A DNA stretch of 64,000 nucleotides from the NCBI RefSeq assembly GCF_000430845.1, contig NZ_AUMU01000007.1, positions 124,001 to 188,000 of the forward strand, read 5' to 3'. This stretch comes from Chryseobacterium gregarium DSM 19109 (lineage in GTDB: Bacteria > Bacteroidota > Bacteroidia > Flavobacteriales > Weeksellaceae). This document shows positions 23,083-32,074 of this stretch, in pieces. A program made the position numbers and the translations under genes. Every line of letters begins with the position of its first letter. The stretch's first letter is position 1. Below the pieces are notes generated by a model. The model saw only the letters and a program-made list of their open reading frames with translations. It was not told where the DNA came from and did not search any database.

Positions 23083-25459
23083 ACTCCAGAATATGTTTAA
23101 TGAAAGCGCCCATATAATCAGAATACATATCGTCCATTTCCCTTACTTTCAGCTTTGTTTCCTTCGGCAGGTAATATTCCGAACCTCCGAACTCTTTTTC
23201 GGTAGCCAATGCCAGGTACCCGTAATGGGTGGAAGGGACGTAAAATGCAGGAATATTTTTATTGCTGCTCATAAAGGTCATCATTCCGCGGGGATCCGTA
23301 ATCACTTCGCTGCCATCGCCGAAAGTAAATTTATTTTTATGCTGGGCAGACCAGACCGTGATCTCCTCTGTATTCTTATCAAAGCTGTAGGCATTTTCAT
23401 CATGTTTCGTTAAAGCCCATTTGGATACAACCAATTCATCTGCAGCGTTGATCCCGATTCTGGTAAAATTACTTAATATTTTCGTCCCTCTGTTTCTCAA
23501 CCGGTTTATTTCAGCTTCGTTTTTTACATCATTCCTATTAATCTCGTCATCATTTTTAACCTGTTCAATTGAAATATTCCCTTCTGTACCGGCCTTAAAA
23601 ACAAAAGGTGCATGCTCTTCATGCAGGTAAAAGCTTTTGTTGAAATAAAGAAGCCTGTAGCCCGGCGGGATATTCTGTCCGGTAAGGTTGAGTTCGGAAT
23701 ATTCTTTTGTATCCAGGTTCAGTTTGGAAAGTATCTTCCTGTCCGGCCGGTACTGTGCCAGGATATAGTCTCCCGATTTATTTTTGGTAAGCGCGAACTG
23801 TCCTCCCGGTTTTACTGAAATATCTTCCAGAACCACTTCGCAACCCCGCTGAATACTGGTATTCTGGTAAATGTTTTTGTTATAATAGTTGTCTGACAAA
23901 TAGGTCTTCAGCAGTTGTTTCTTATTGCTCAGAATATAAAATTCCCCTTCATACAGAAATGTTTTCATCCTGTCTTTGGGTGTTGGGAACAGCAACGGGT
24001 AGTTTTTCGGAACCAGGACTTTAATTCCGTTTCCGGAACCTGTGTATCGCGGTTGCTGTTTCGGAGGGTTTGCCCATAATTCTTTCAGCGGAAGCACCAT
24101 TTTCTGCACATGCTTCCTTGCGCCTTTATGATGTTTGTAAAAGTTCAGCTCGCCATTTGAGGAAGTGGTAACCAGGAATTTCAACCGGTCTCTGTTTTCG
24201 TGAATAACTTTCTGGAGTTTCTGATGGTCTGAATTTTCCTGATGGGTGATGAAAAAAACCTCCAGGTCCTTTTCCGTATGCACTTCATTAAAAAACTTTT
24301 CCAGTGCCCGGGAAACTTCCAAGACCGGACTTACCTGATTCAGATGATCAATGACCTCATCCGTTGTATTTAAAGAAATCGGAACCGTATTCTGTCCCAA
24401 AGCGAAAATTTTACATTCCGAATGCGCTTTCGGATGTTTGATGACGGCAATGGCGGAGGCAAACGCCAGCACTTTGGGGGTTCCCCAGTTTTTCAGGGAG
24501 GTATCGATCAGGATAATCCTTTCAAAAATATTTTCTTCTGGAGGAACTTCCCTTTGGATGTACAGGGCTTCGTGATTGGCCACCCGGTTCATGAAAACCT
24601 CATCATCATGGGCAAATTCTGACAGCAGCATCCTGTTGAAATCGCCCTTGTTGGTCATATCAGAAATCCCTCCGATCGGCTGTTCACCGGGAGAAAGATG
24701 CCGCATCGGAATTTTCAGCCCGCTCCAGATTCTTTTAATCAGGCTTCCGACCTGAAATGTTTTGGGATCTTCAGTGAGTTCCTGAATAAAATCTTTTCCG
24801 TTTTCAACAGTGGTTTCCTCCTGTACCACCTCGTCTTCCAGCCCGGGAATATCAACAACGCCTTTCAGTGATTCGATGATGGCTTCTGCGGTTGGGAATT
24901 TATTCTGAAGCAGCGCTAAAACTTTAATATCATTATTAACAACTGAAAATGTCAGGGGTTTCTTCTCTGCCGCTCCGGAAATTTTGTACGGCCTTTTTTC
25001 AAAAACCTTTATGATTAATTCTGAATTGCCGGCAGAAAGAATGTTGTGTGTATTTTCAAAAACGGTCTTCAATAGGATCATTTTATTCTGGCCTTTTTTA
25101 ACTGAATTTCCCAGGCTGTTTAAGTTCTCCAGGAAACGCATGGCCAATTCAATCTCATCCTTTTTCTCTGTTCTGAATAATTTGTCCTGTTTCTTTAAAT
25201 GATAGAAAAGACCATCCATATTGAGGTATCCGTCCTGCAAAGCATATAAAACAAGGAGCAGCGCGCCGAAAGACGGAAACCCCTGGTCCTTCAGCTCCTT
25301 TAAGACCCCGATGACATAAGGCCTGTAGGCCATCGCGCCGACATTCGGAATTGAAATAAGGTTGTTTTCATGATAACCTGATGGGTCAGGAACATCTTCA
25401 TCAGTGGTCCATTCCCAAAAATACCCTTCATATGACTGGAAATACGTTTCTAACTCCAT
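23072..25459 (-). CDS. vWA / beta-propeller protein of the ternary system
   Basis: 795 residues. A helical N-terminal part, then a vWA-like domain from about 300 (IILIDTSLKNWGTPKVLAFA; the MIDAS DxSxS is degenerate as DTSLK). The C-terminal half (about 480-760) is rich in beta strands with repeated Y-x-L and W/F motifs, as expected of a propeller. The altered MIDAS means it may not bind metal. It is translationally coupled to both flanking genes (10-11 base overlaps). Confidence 0.65.
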   Translation of the reverse strand: MELETYFQSYEGYFWEWTTDEDVPDPSGYHENNLISIPNVGAMAYRPYVIGVLKELKDQGFPSFGALLLVLYALQDGYLNMDGLFYHLKKQDKLFRTEKKDEIELAMRFLENLNSLGNSVKKGQNKMILLKTVFENTHNILSAGNSELIIKVFEKRPYKISGAAEKKPLTFSVVNNDIKVLALLQNKFPTAEAIIESLKGVVDIPGLEDEVVQEETTVENGKDFIQELTEDPKTFQVGSLIKRIWSGLKIPMRHLSPGEQPIGGISDMTNKGDFNRMLLSEFAHDDEVFMNRVANHEALYIQREVPPEENIFERIILIDTSLKNWGTPKVLAFASAIAVIKHPKAHSECKIFALGQNTVPISLNTTDEVIDHLNQVSPVLEVSRALEKFFNEVHTEKDLEVFFITHQENSDHQKLQKVIHENRDRLKFLVTTSSNGELNFYKHHKGARKHVQKMVLPLKELWANPPKQQPRYTGSGNGIKVLVPKNYPLLFPTPKDRMKTFLYEGEFYILSNKKQLLKTYLSDNYYNKNIYQNTSIQRGCEVVLEDISVKPGGQFALTKNKSGDYILAQYRPDRKILSKLNLDTKEYSELNLTGQNIPPGYRLLYFNKSFYLHEEHAPFVFKAGTEGNISIEQVKNDDEINRNDVKNEAEINRLRNRGTKILSNFTRIGINAADELVVSKWALTKHDENAYSFDKNTEEITVWSAQHKNKFTFGDGSEVITDPRGMMTFMSSNKNIPAFYVPSTHYGYLALATEKEFGGSEYYLPKETKLKVREMDDMYSDYMGAFIKHILEYGT

Positions 25460-26193
25460 TCCTGTGATTTTTCGGTGAGACGGAATGAGCTTAAAGACAA
25501 TTTACGGAAATCGTTTTTATTAACAGATACAAAACTTCCGTCTTCATTCCAGACAAGCCATTGGTCCAGCGCTTCATTGTATTTTTTCTGAATCAGAGCA
25601 CTTACATTTTTAAACTCAAAATCAAAGCCTGCCGGCAGAAGATGCCCGTCCTTCGTCCAGTACGTTTTTCCCGGAAAACCCAGTAACGGGGTTCCTAAAA
25701 ACAGTGCTTTGCTGTTAATGACCGTCCAGTTTATTCTTTCGAGTTTAAATTTAGGCAGGGTAACCATCAAGTCTTTAATTTCAGCCATAGGAGATAATAA
25801 AGCAACCGCAGGCTGCACTTCTTCACTAGGTTTCAGCCTGACCGTAATTTTTTCGTCAATCCCGAAAAAATTGTTGTTGGAAGGAGGGTAAGTCAGCCGT
25901 AACGCCTGATCAATAGGCGTCCACAGCAATGCAGTCCGGACTTTTTTACTGGGAACGAGGGCATCTTTCCGAAATAAAAGCCCCTCTCTGAATTCATACA
26001 GCAAAAAATTGGGCAGCTGTTGAATTTCCGGTGAAACCGCCTGTTCACCGGTAAAACCTTTCAGCCAGATCACCTCTTCTTCCAGTGCGATCTGAATATT
26101 CTTCCAGTCACGAACCGAACCCAGAACATCTTCATCCGCACGCGGAAGCTCTGCCCAGAATTCTTTTACAGGCTCTGAAGGATCTTTTGCCAT
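25450..26193 (-). CDS. Accessory protein of the MoxR-vWA system
   Basis: 247 residues, no membrane segment, no catalytic motif recognised. Conserved-looking aromatic patches include EFWAELPRADEDVL and LPNFLLYEFREGLLF. It sits between the MoxR ATPase and the vWA-propeller gene with overlapping ends (28 and 10 bases). It is probably a bpX-type linker between ATPase and effector. Confidence 0.55.
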   Translation of the reverse strand: MAKDPSEPVKEFWAELPRADEDVLGSVRDWKNIQIALEEEVIWLKGFTGEQAVSPEIQQLPNFLLYEFREGLLFRKDALVPSKKVRTALLWTPIDQALRLTYPPSNNNFFGIDEKITVRLKPSEEVQPAVALLSPMAEIKDLMVTLPKFKLERINWTVINSKALFLGTPLLGFPGKTYWTKDGHLLPAGFDFEFKNVSALIQKKYNEALDQWLVWNEDGSFVSVNKNDFRKLSLSSFRLTEKSQEWS

Positions 26194-27299
26194 AAATGTT
26201 CAATTTCCTGTTGAATATACTGTTTCTGTTCAGGGTTCCTGATCCAGTCGCAGCGGGTCTGGAGGTATCTTAATTGATCTTTGATTACATTCTGTTCTTC
26301 AAAGCTCAGGGTCGCGCTTTCCCATTTTCCGACCAGGATTTTTACGTCTTTCATGATCTCTTCCGGGTTCGGCGCTTTATTCTGCAGGGCCTGCGGATGG
26401 GATTTCGGGTTATCGTCTTTTTCAATGGTCCGGTTGATGATCCCTTCCAGGATTTCAATCTGTTCCTGGGTATCCCAGATATGTTTCAGCACCCATAAAT
26501 CCGATAAAACGGCTTCGGTTCTCCCGCAGATCAGGGCACTTGCGGCAATCAGGTTCTGCAGCTTCACGGCCCGACGGTCGGAAATGGCAATGCCTGTGTT
26601 CCTGAGACTGATGATGGTATTGAGGTAAACTTCATACACCGGTTTTAAATCAACGCTTTTACAAAGATTCTGAAGTTCCCTGATTTCGTCCGGGAGAATT
26701 TCAGGCGTATCCGTTTCTGTATCGTTTTCCAGTTTCCTTCCGGCCAGAAGTACCTGCTGAAGAAGTTCGGGAGGTACATAATCCACATTGATCCGGATCA
26801 GGAAACGGTCGAACAGGGCATTTAATGCTTCGTCTTCCGGAAGCATATTGCTGGCTCCCACAAACATCAGGGCCGGAAGCTGCCGGGTTTCTTTTCCTCT
26901 TTTAAAGACCTTCTCATTCAAAGCCATCAGGAGTGAGTTCAGAATGGCAGAATTGGCATTGAAAATCTCATCCAGGAAAACCATGGAGGCTTCCGGCATC
27001 ATGCCTTCGGTATTGGTCAGCAGTTCCCCTTCTTTCAGTTTCCTGATGTCAAAAGGCCCGAAAATCTCATTCGGTTCCGTAAAACGGGTCAACAGATATT
27101 CAAAGTTCTTTCCGTCTTTAACGGTTTTTGCCAGTGTCCTTACAATGGCCGATTTTGCCGTTCCGGGAGGTCCGTATAAAAAGGCATTTTCCCTGGCCAG
27201 CAGACAGATCCCCAAAAGGTCTACCACGTCATTTTTTCCGACGAAAGTATCTTTGACGTACGTAAGGACCTTGTTTAATTTTTCAATATTCTGAGTCAT
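26166..27299 (-). CDS. MoxR-family AAA+ ATPase
   Basis: 377 residues. Walker A GPPGTAKSA (about 39-47), Walker B MVFLDEIFNAN (about 105-115), sensor 1 FVGASNMLPED, and the arginine finger region ALFDRFLIR. The C-terminal lid and a helical extension follow. RavA-like MoxR proteins act as chaperone ATPases with vWA partners. Here it is the first gene of the set and presumably powers it. Confidence 0.88.
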   Translation of the reverse strand: MTQNIEKLNKVLTYVKDTFVGKNDVVDLLGICLLARENAFLYGPPGTAKSAIVRTLAKTVKDGKNFEYLLTRFTEPNEIFGPFDIRKLKEGELLTNTEGMMPEASMVFLDEIFNANSAILNSLLMALNEKVFKRGKETRQLPALMFVGASNMLPEDEALNALFDRFLIRINVDYVPPELLQQVLLAGRKLENDTETDTPEILPDEIRELQNLCKSVDLKPVYEVYLNTIISLRNTGIAISDRRAVKLQNLIAASALICGRTEAVLSDLWVLKHIWDTQEQIEILEGIINRTIEKDDNPKSHPQALQNKAPNPEEIMKDVKILVGKWESATLSFEEQNVIKDQLRYLQTRCDWIRNPEQKQYIQQEIEHLWQKILQSL

Positions 27300-27423
27300 T
27301 AATTTTTTGTATTTATCGTCTTTTCTTTATTCCTTTAACGCAGAGTCCGCAAGGAAATTTCAAATGATTGATTGTTTTTGAGTTTCCAAGAGCGCTTTAT
27401 TTAGCGGAGAGAGATGAAGAATT

Positions 27424-28065
27424 TTAATTTTCCGTTATTTTTAATTCTTTCCAGAATTCATCTTTATAGATTCCGAATTCCGCCATCAGCAGATGGTTGA
27501 GGTATGGGATTTCTGCCAGCCTGTAATCTTTTTTCGCTACAATTCTTTCAAGGTATAATTTCCGGTAGGTGGCATTGTTTAATTCTTCTTCCCAATTGAT
27601 ATTTTCCGGGTTCAAATCATATCCGATCCCTGAATAATGAAACTGTACAAGGATATTTTCCAGCATGGTGACCAGCGGGTCTTCCGGGTCGGCGTTGTGC
27701 AGGACTGCCATCATCTGCGGCAAAAACCTTAACGATAAATCTGCCGACAGGATTGAAGAAACCTCCCTTTTTCCTGTAAAAGCAGGAATTAATTTCCCGA
27801 GGCTGCCGGACGTATCTTTTCGCACCAGGTACAGCTGTGCACTGTGATACAGCACCTTTGCCGCCCATACTGCGGATTCCTTGTGGAAAATGACCTGATC
27901 CGACAGAAATTCCAGCCGCTCTTTTTCAAATTCAGATTCAAAATAATCTGCGGCATCTGCCTCTTCCTTTGCAGAGATTTCCTGAAGGTCTGTATAAATG
28001 GTCATGCTTTCTTCCTTGCGGAGCAGAAACAGCGTATCTAAAAAAGGGGATCGGTTTTCCAACAT
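27424..28065 (-). CDS. Hypothetical protein upstream of the MoxR gene
   Basis: 213 residues, all-helical, acidic, no motif recognised. It precedes the MoxR gene by 125 bases on the same strand and is probably part of the same system (one of the bpX families), but the gap, filled with low-complexity DNA, leaves this open. Confidence 0.5.
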   Translation of the reverse strand: MLENRSPFLDTLFLLRKEESMTIYTDLQEISAKEEADAADYFESEFEKERLEFLSDQVIFHKESAVWAAKVLYHSAQLYLVRKDTSGSLGKLIPAFTGKREVSSILSADLSLRFLPQMMAVLHNADPEDPLVTMLENILVQFHYSGIGYDLNPENINWEEELNNATYRKLYLERIVAKKDYRLAEIPYLNHLLMAEFGIYKDEFWKELKITEN

Positions 28066-28222
28066 CTAACAAAAATAAAATTATTTCCCCGGGAATAAAA
28101 TTTTTATTTGATGATTGATCATACAATCTTTCAGACCGTTTTTTCTGCCGGAAAAAACTCACCTTTTCTGTTTTGTACCTTGAGGCCGGCGGTTGTTTTA
28201 AAAAATACATTTACATTTGGGC

Positions 28223-28933
28223 ATGCAAAAAAACCGCGGAAAAAATACAGGTGACGACCTGCTTTTCGGTTCAGAAAAGCAGACCGGAAAACTGAAAACG
28301 GCAGTTCAGGACATGCACTACCTGTTAAGCAGAGGATATGCTGAAAAGGCATCTTCGGAACTGGCCGGAAACCGCTACCGCCTTAAAGCCCGCCAGATCC
28401 AGGCCGTCCGTGCTGCTTCTGCCTCAGACACCCAGATCCGGAACAGGGCAGACAAAGAACTTAAAATTTCCGCATTACAGGACGCAACGGTACATCTGGA
28501 CGGCTTTAATATCATCATTATCCTGGAAAGCCTGCTTTCCGGCGCGTATATTTTCCAGGGTGCGGACGGCTGTTTACGGGACCTTTCCGGTGTGCACGGA
28601 ACATACAGAAAAGTAAACCAGACCTTAAGATCGATCGAACTCGTGGCTGCATTCTTTCAAAAGTCAGGAGCCTCGAAATTAATCTGGATTTTTGACAAGC
28701 CTGTTTCCAACAGCGGGAGGATCAGCCGGATGGTTTTGGATTTCGCCCGTGAAAACGAGCTGAACTGGGAAGCTGAACCGGAATTTAATCCGGACAGATA
28801 CCTCGCTGAACACGCAGATATTGCCGTTTCTTCAGATGCCTGGATCCTGGACCACTGCCGGAACTGGTTTAACCTTGCCGGATACTTAACCGAGGAAGAA
28901 AAGCTTCCCGTTAACCTGGTAAAAATGGTTTAA
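28223..28933 (+). CDS. DUF434/DUF5616-type protein
   Basis: 236 residues from the ATG at 28223. The N-terminal half (AVQDMHYLLSRGYAEKASSE and YRLKARQIQAVRAASAS) has the DUF434 pattern. The C-terminal half (LDGFNIIIILES, IWIFDKPVSNSG and IAVSSDAWILD) looks like a PIN/NYN-type nuclease fold with aligned acidic residues. A nucleic-acid role is likely. It is divergent from the preceding gene and nearly abuts the next. Confidence 0.65.
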   Translation: MQKNRGKNTGDDLLFGSEKQTGKLKTAVQDMHYLLSRGYAEKASSELAGNRYRLKARQIQAVRAASASDTQIRNRADKELKISALQDATVHLDGFNIIIILESLLSGAYIFQGADGCLRDLSGVHGTYRKVNQTLRSIELVAAFFQKSGASKLIWIFDKPVSNSGRISRMVLDFARENELNWEAEPEFNPDRYLAEHADIAVSSDAWILDHCRNWFNLAGYLTEEEKLPVNLVKMV

Positions 28934-28935
28934 TC

Positions 28936-29586
28936 ATGGATTTATTCAGGAACTACCTCCCGTTATTTTCAAAAGCCTGGAAAGAAAAATACCATGCTGT
29001 TTTAGCGGATGAGCATCTGCACCGTATAAGCAGGAACATCCGGAAATTTAAAACCGGCACTTTAGAATGGGACCTGCCTTTCTTTCATGAAGAAATAAGA
29101 CCCGACCGGCATGCAAGCTTCCGCATTTTTATTAATATTCTTGAAAGCAAGGACACTGATGAACATAAGGCCCGGCAGATGGAGCAAATTGCTTTTGAGC
29201 ATTGGCTGAACATCCTGGGGCAGCGGCTTACCTCAGCCAGTATCCGGGATGAAAAAGCCGTTCCGCCGCTGCAGGCTGTACTGATTGAAGCCTGTGAAAA
29301 ACCTTTTAATACAGAAGTGACCATGGCACAGCGGGCCTGGGAAAAACATGCCGGCAGAACGGATGATCCGTTCTGGGGAGCCATACAAGGAAACAACCGG
29401 CAAAAGCAGCAGAGCGTGATGGAGAAAATTCATTTTATTTTACATCATACTACGTGGTGGAATGTCTTTTTTCATTACAAACACGGACCTGTTTTTGAAA
29501 TCAGGGAAAAAGGCGGACACGGGATCCGCTGGAGCCACGGCGGAGAACAGCTGATCGGGTTTCTGGAGGTTTTTATAAATGAATAA
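28936..29586 (+). CDS. Hypothetical protein
   Basis: 216 residues starting MDLFRNYLPLFSKAWKEKYH, two bases after the DUF434-type gene and probably co-transcribed. Helical, Trp-rich end (HHTTWWNVFFHYKHG, then IRWSHGGEQLIGF). Domain not recognised. No export signal. Confidence 0.55.
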   Translation: MDLFRNYLPLFSKAWKEKYHAVLADEHLHRISRNIRKFKTGTLEWDLPFFHEEIRPDRHASFRIFINILESKDTDEHKARQMEQIAFEHWLNILGQRLTSASIRDEKAVPPLQAVLIEACEKPFNTEVTMAQRAWEKHAGRTDDPFWGAIQGNNRQKQQSVMEKIHFILHHTTWWNVFFHYKHGPVFEIREKGGHGIRWSHGGEQLIGFLEVFINE

Positions 29587-29702
29587 CTGTTTCTGCATTG
29601 GACAGATAGACTCCGATTTAAATGATAAAATTAATCGGATTATTGATAAATTGGTGTTACCGTATTGTTTGGGAGTTTATAAATTCACGATGAAATAAAA
29701 CG

Positions 29703-30020
29703 ATGAAAAACGTATATAACAAAGGGACTTTCAGAAGTTATGAATGGGGGAAGATTCCACCCTATTTAAAAAAGTACGGCAATAAAAAATGGAGAAGAAC
29801 GGAAAGGTCTGACATAGAAGACCAGCTCAGTGAAACCGTCAGATTTTTTAAACAGAGAAGAAAAAGACGGAAATTAATTTGGGCTAAAATTACAAGAGAA
29901 ATTAACGGAAGAACAGATTCCGGCTACAGAAGCTATTATTCTGAAAAATCATTTAAAAGCGCTATAAGCCGGGCACATATAACAAGATATTTTTTAATTA
30001 ACAAAACATCAAAAAAATGA
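29703..30020 (+). CDS. Small basic hypothetical protein
   Basis: 105 residues with very high Lys/Arg content (for example RFFKQRRKRRKLIWAK), so likely RNA- or DNA-binding. It overlaps the tatD start by four bases (ATGA), which supports it being translated. No family recognised. Confidence 0.5.
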   Translation: MKNVYNKGTFRSYEWGKIPPYLKKYGNKKWRRTERSDIEDQLSETVRFFKQRRKRRKLIWAKITREINGRTDSGYRSYYSEKSFKSAISRAHITRYFLINKTSKK

Positions 30021-30802
30021 ATACACTGATTGATATCGGCATCAATTTAACCCATAAACAGTTTCACAACGAACATGAAGAAATAATCAACCGGGCCCTG
30101 GATCACGGTGTGCAACAGATGATCCTTACCGGCACAAGCGTACGCGGAAGCAGGGAATCTGCAGGGATTGCAGAAGATTATCCTGAAATTTTATATTCCA
30201 CGGCAGGCATCCACCCCCATGACGCGAAGTCTTTTACCAAGCAGAGCATTCAGGAGCTCAGAACATTGCTGGAACAGAGCCATGTGGTTTCCGTAGGGGA
30301 ATGCGGACTGGATTTTGACCGGGATTTTTCGCCGAGGCCTGTTCAGGAAACATGTTACCGCGCGCAGCTCGAACTGTCCATTGAAGTTAACAAACCGCTT
30401 TTCCTGCATGAGAGATCCGCTTTCGGAAGGTTTAATGAGATCACGGATGATTACCGTTCCACCATGCCGGAAGCGGTAGTCCATTGCTTTACCGGAACGC
30501 TGAACGAGGCAAAAATCTATCTTGATAAAGGTTTTTACCTGGGATTCACGGGAGCAGTAAGCGATCAGAACCGGTTCAGCCATCTGGAAGAAGTGATCCG
30601 GTATGTCCCGCTCGACCGCATGATGATTGAGACCGATGCACCGTTTATGCTGCCGAAAAATATGCCGCGGATGCAGCACCGCAGAAACGAGCCTGCGTAT
30701 CTACCCTATGTGGCACAGACGGTTGCCCATGTAAAGAAAATCAGCATTTCTGAAGTGGCTGATGAAACCACAGAAACGGCCCGGAAATTTTTCAGGATAT
30801 AA
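30017..30802 (+). CDS. tatD: TatD metal-dependent DNase/hydrolase
   Basis: 261 residues. The start TLIDIGINLTHKQF is that of TatD proper and not of the paralogs YcfH/YjjV. Metal ligands and active-site segments follow: GIHPHDAK, GECGLDF, LHER, HCFTGT and ETDAPFM, then RRNEPAYLP. TatD is a 3'-5' exonuclease/AP-type hydrolase involved in DNA fragmentation and repair. The full length suggests a working gene. Confidence 0.9.
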   Translation: MNTLIDIGINLTHKQFHNEHEEIINRALDHGVQQMILTGTSVRGSRESAGIAEDYPEILYSTAGIHPHDAKSFTKQSIQELRTLLEQSHVVSVGECGLDFDRDFSPRPVQETCYRAQLELSIEVNKPLFLHERSAFGRFNEITDDYRSTMPEAVVHCFTGTLNEAKIYLDKGFYLGFTGAVSDQNRFSHLEEVIRYVPLDRMMIETDAPFMLPKNMPRMQHRRNEPAYLPYVAQTVAHVKKISISEVADETTETARKFFRI

Positions 30803-30836
30803 AAAAAGAGCTCAGCACATCTGCCAGGCTCTTTTT
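30801..30836. terminator. Shared terminator of tatD and deoD
   Basis: AAAAAGAGC pairs with GCTCTTTTT across a 16-base loop. T runs lie on both strands between two convergent genes. Confidence 0.7.
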
Positions 30837-30864
30837 GTATGTTAAAATGGATATAAATACAAGT

Positions 30865-31575
30865 TTACAATCCTTTAATGGCCGATTCCAGCGCAAGTTC
30901 CATCATCGGCTTCAGGGCCCTTTCCCTTTCGCCGGCGGAAATTTTCTCGTGGGTCGGGATAATATCCGTTACGGTAAGGATCGTAGCTGCATTTTTACCT
31001 AAATGCTTCGCATTGGCAAATAACCCGAACGCTTCCATTTCCACGGCCGGACAGTTATATTTTTCAGCAATCGCAGGAACAGCCGGATCTTTCCGGTAGA
31101 AAATATCACTGCTGTGGACATTGATGGATTTTGCCTGCAATGCAAGTTCTCCGGCAGTCCGGTTCAGGGTATCAAAGATCGTTCCCTGATGAGGCAGGAT
31201 TTCCTCTTCAATTCCCCAGGCATATTTTGCATAGGTACTTTCGCTGGCCGCATTTTCCACATTCAGGATATCAAAAAGCTTAAGATCCGTACGGTACGCC
31301 CCGCAGGTCCCGATCCGTATAATGGTATCGACTTCATATTCGGTAAACAGCTCGAAAGAATAAATCCCGATGCTCGGGAAGCCCATGCCGCTCGCCCCTA
31401 CGGTAATTTCCTTCCCTTTATAAAAGCCCGTATAATAAAAGATCCCTCTGGTCTTGCTGACCAATTCGGCATTTTCCAGATATTTTTCGGCAATGAACTG
31501 TGCACGGAGCGGATCCCCCGGCTGCAACACGACTTTGGCAATCTCTCCTTTGCCGGCACTGATGTGAATACTCAT
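30865..31575 (-). CDS. deoD: Purine-nucleoside phosphorylase, DeoD type
   Basis: 236 residues, the normal length. HISAGKGEIAKVVLQPGDPL at the start gives the phosphate/purine site, GIYSFELF the middle, and NCPAVEMEAFGLFA the ribose-binding ME motif. It cleaves purine (deoxy)nucleosides with phosphate to base and ribose-1-phosphate, a salvage step in the cytoplasm. Confidence 0.93.
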   Translation of the reverse strand: MSIHISAGKGEIAKVVLQPGDPLRAQFIAEKYLENAELVSKTRGIFYYTGFYKGKEITVGASGMGFPSIGIYSFELFTEYEVDTIIRIGTCGAYRTDLKLFDILNVENAASESTYAKYAWGIEEEILPHQGTIFDTLNRTAGELALQAKSINVHSSDIFYRKDPAVPAIAEKYNCPAVEMEAFGLFANAKHLGKNAATILTVTDIIPTHEKISAGERERALKPMMELALESAIKGL

Positions 31576-32074
31576 ACTGTTATTTAATGAAGCAAAGATA
31601 AAAAGAAAATGCTTTATGGCTGTAAAGAAACTTGGTCTGGAAAGCCGGGAAAGGTTTACCCTGTATTTTAACCGGTTTCCTAAACTCAGGAATCTGAATA
31701 ATTTAAAAGATTTTTCGCCAACGTTCTTCAGATATTCCCGGTTTCTTCCGGCAAAAGAGATCTACTGAAATTTTTAATATCATTTCCTGTTTCTTTACTG
31801 ATAAAATAGGCATGCTGACAAGTGCAGGACTTAATACAAAAAATGACTGCTTTTATTACCTGTAAAAAAGCGCCTGCATGGCTGCAAGCGCTCAAAACTT
31901 TGTCTTCTCCATCATACATCAGCCATTATACAGGCCGCTCCACCATTACATTTATTGTGTTTTCACCTTCATTTTTTAAGTTCTGAAAATCAAATCTATG
32001 TTATATATCCAACATTTTAACACCTCAATCATATTATGTGTAAGTTGAAATTGAAGCAAGTGTCAGACTGATCA
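31576..32074. other. Gene-free stretch with a possible small RNA
   Basis: No ORF here is convincing. A transcript from the minus strand may end at the terminator at 31863-31892. The sequence just upstream of it (31900-31960) holds only tiny overlapping ORFs (six codons or fewer), so any product would be an RNA. Confidence 0.35.
31863..31892 (-). terminator. Hairpin with T run on the minus strand
   Basis: GCGC-TGCA pairs with TGCA-GCGC (AGCGCCTGCA and TGCAAGCGCT with a bulge), preceded on the plus strand by six A. It looks like a minus-strand intrinsic terminator without an obvious gene ahead of it. Confidence 0.5.

Noticed and set aside
28338..28616. 92-residue ORF on the plus strand
   Set aside because: Out-of-frame shadow of the DUF434-type gene.
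31728..31919. 63-residue ORF on the minus strand
   Set aside because: It reads straight through the terminator hairpin at 31863-31892 and lacks an upstream promoter that I can see.
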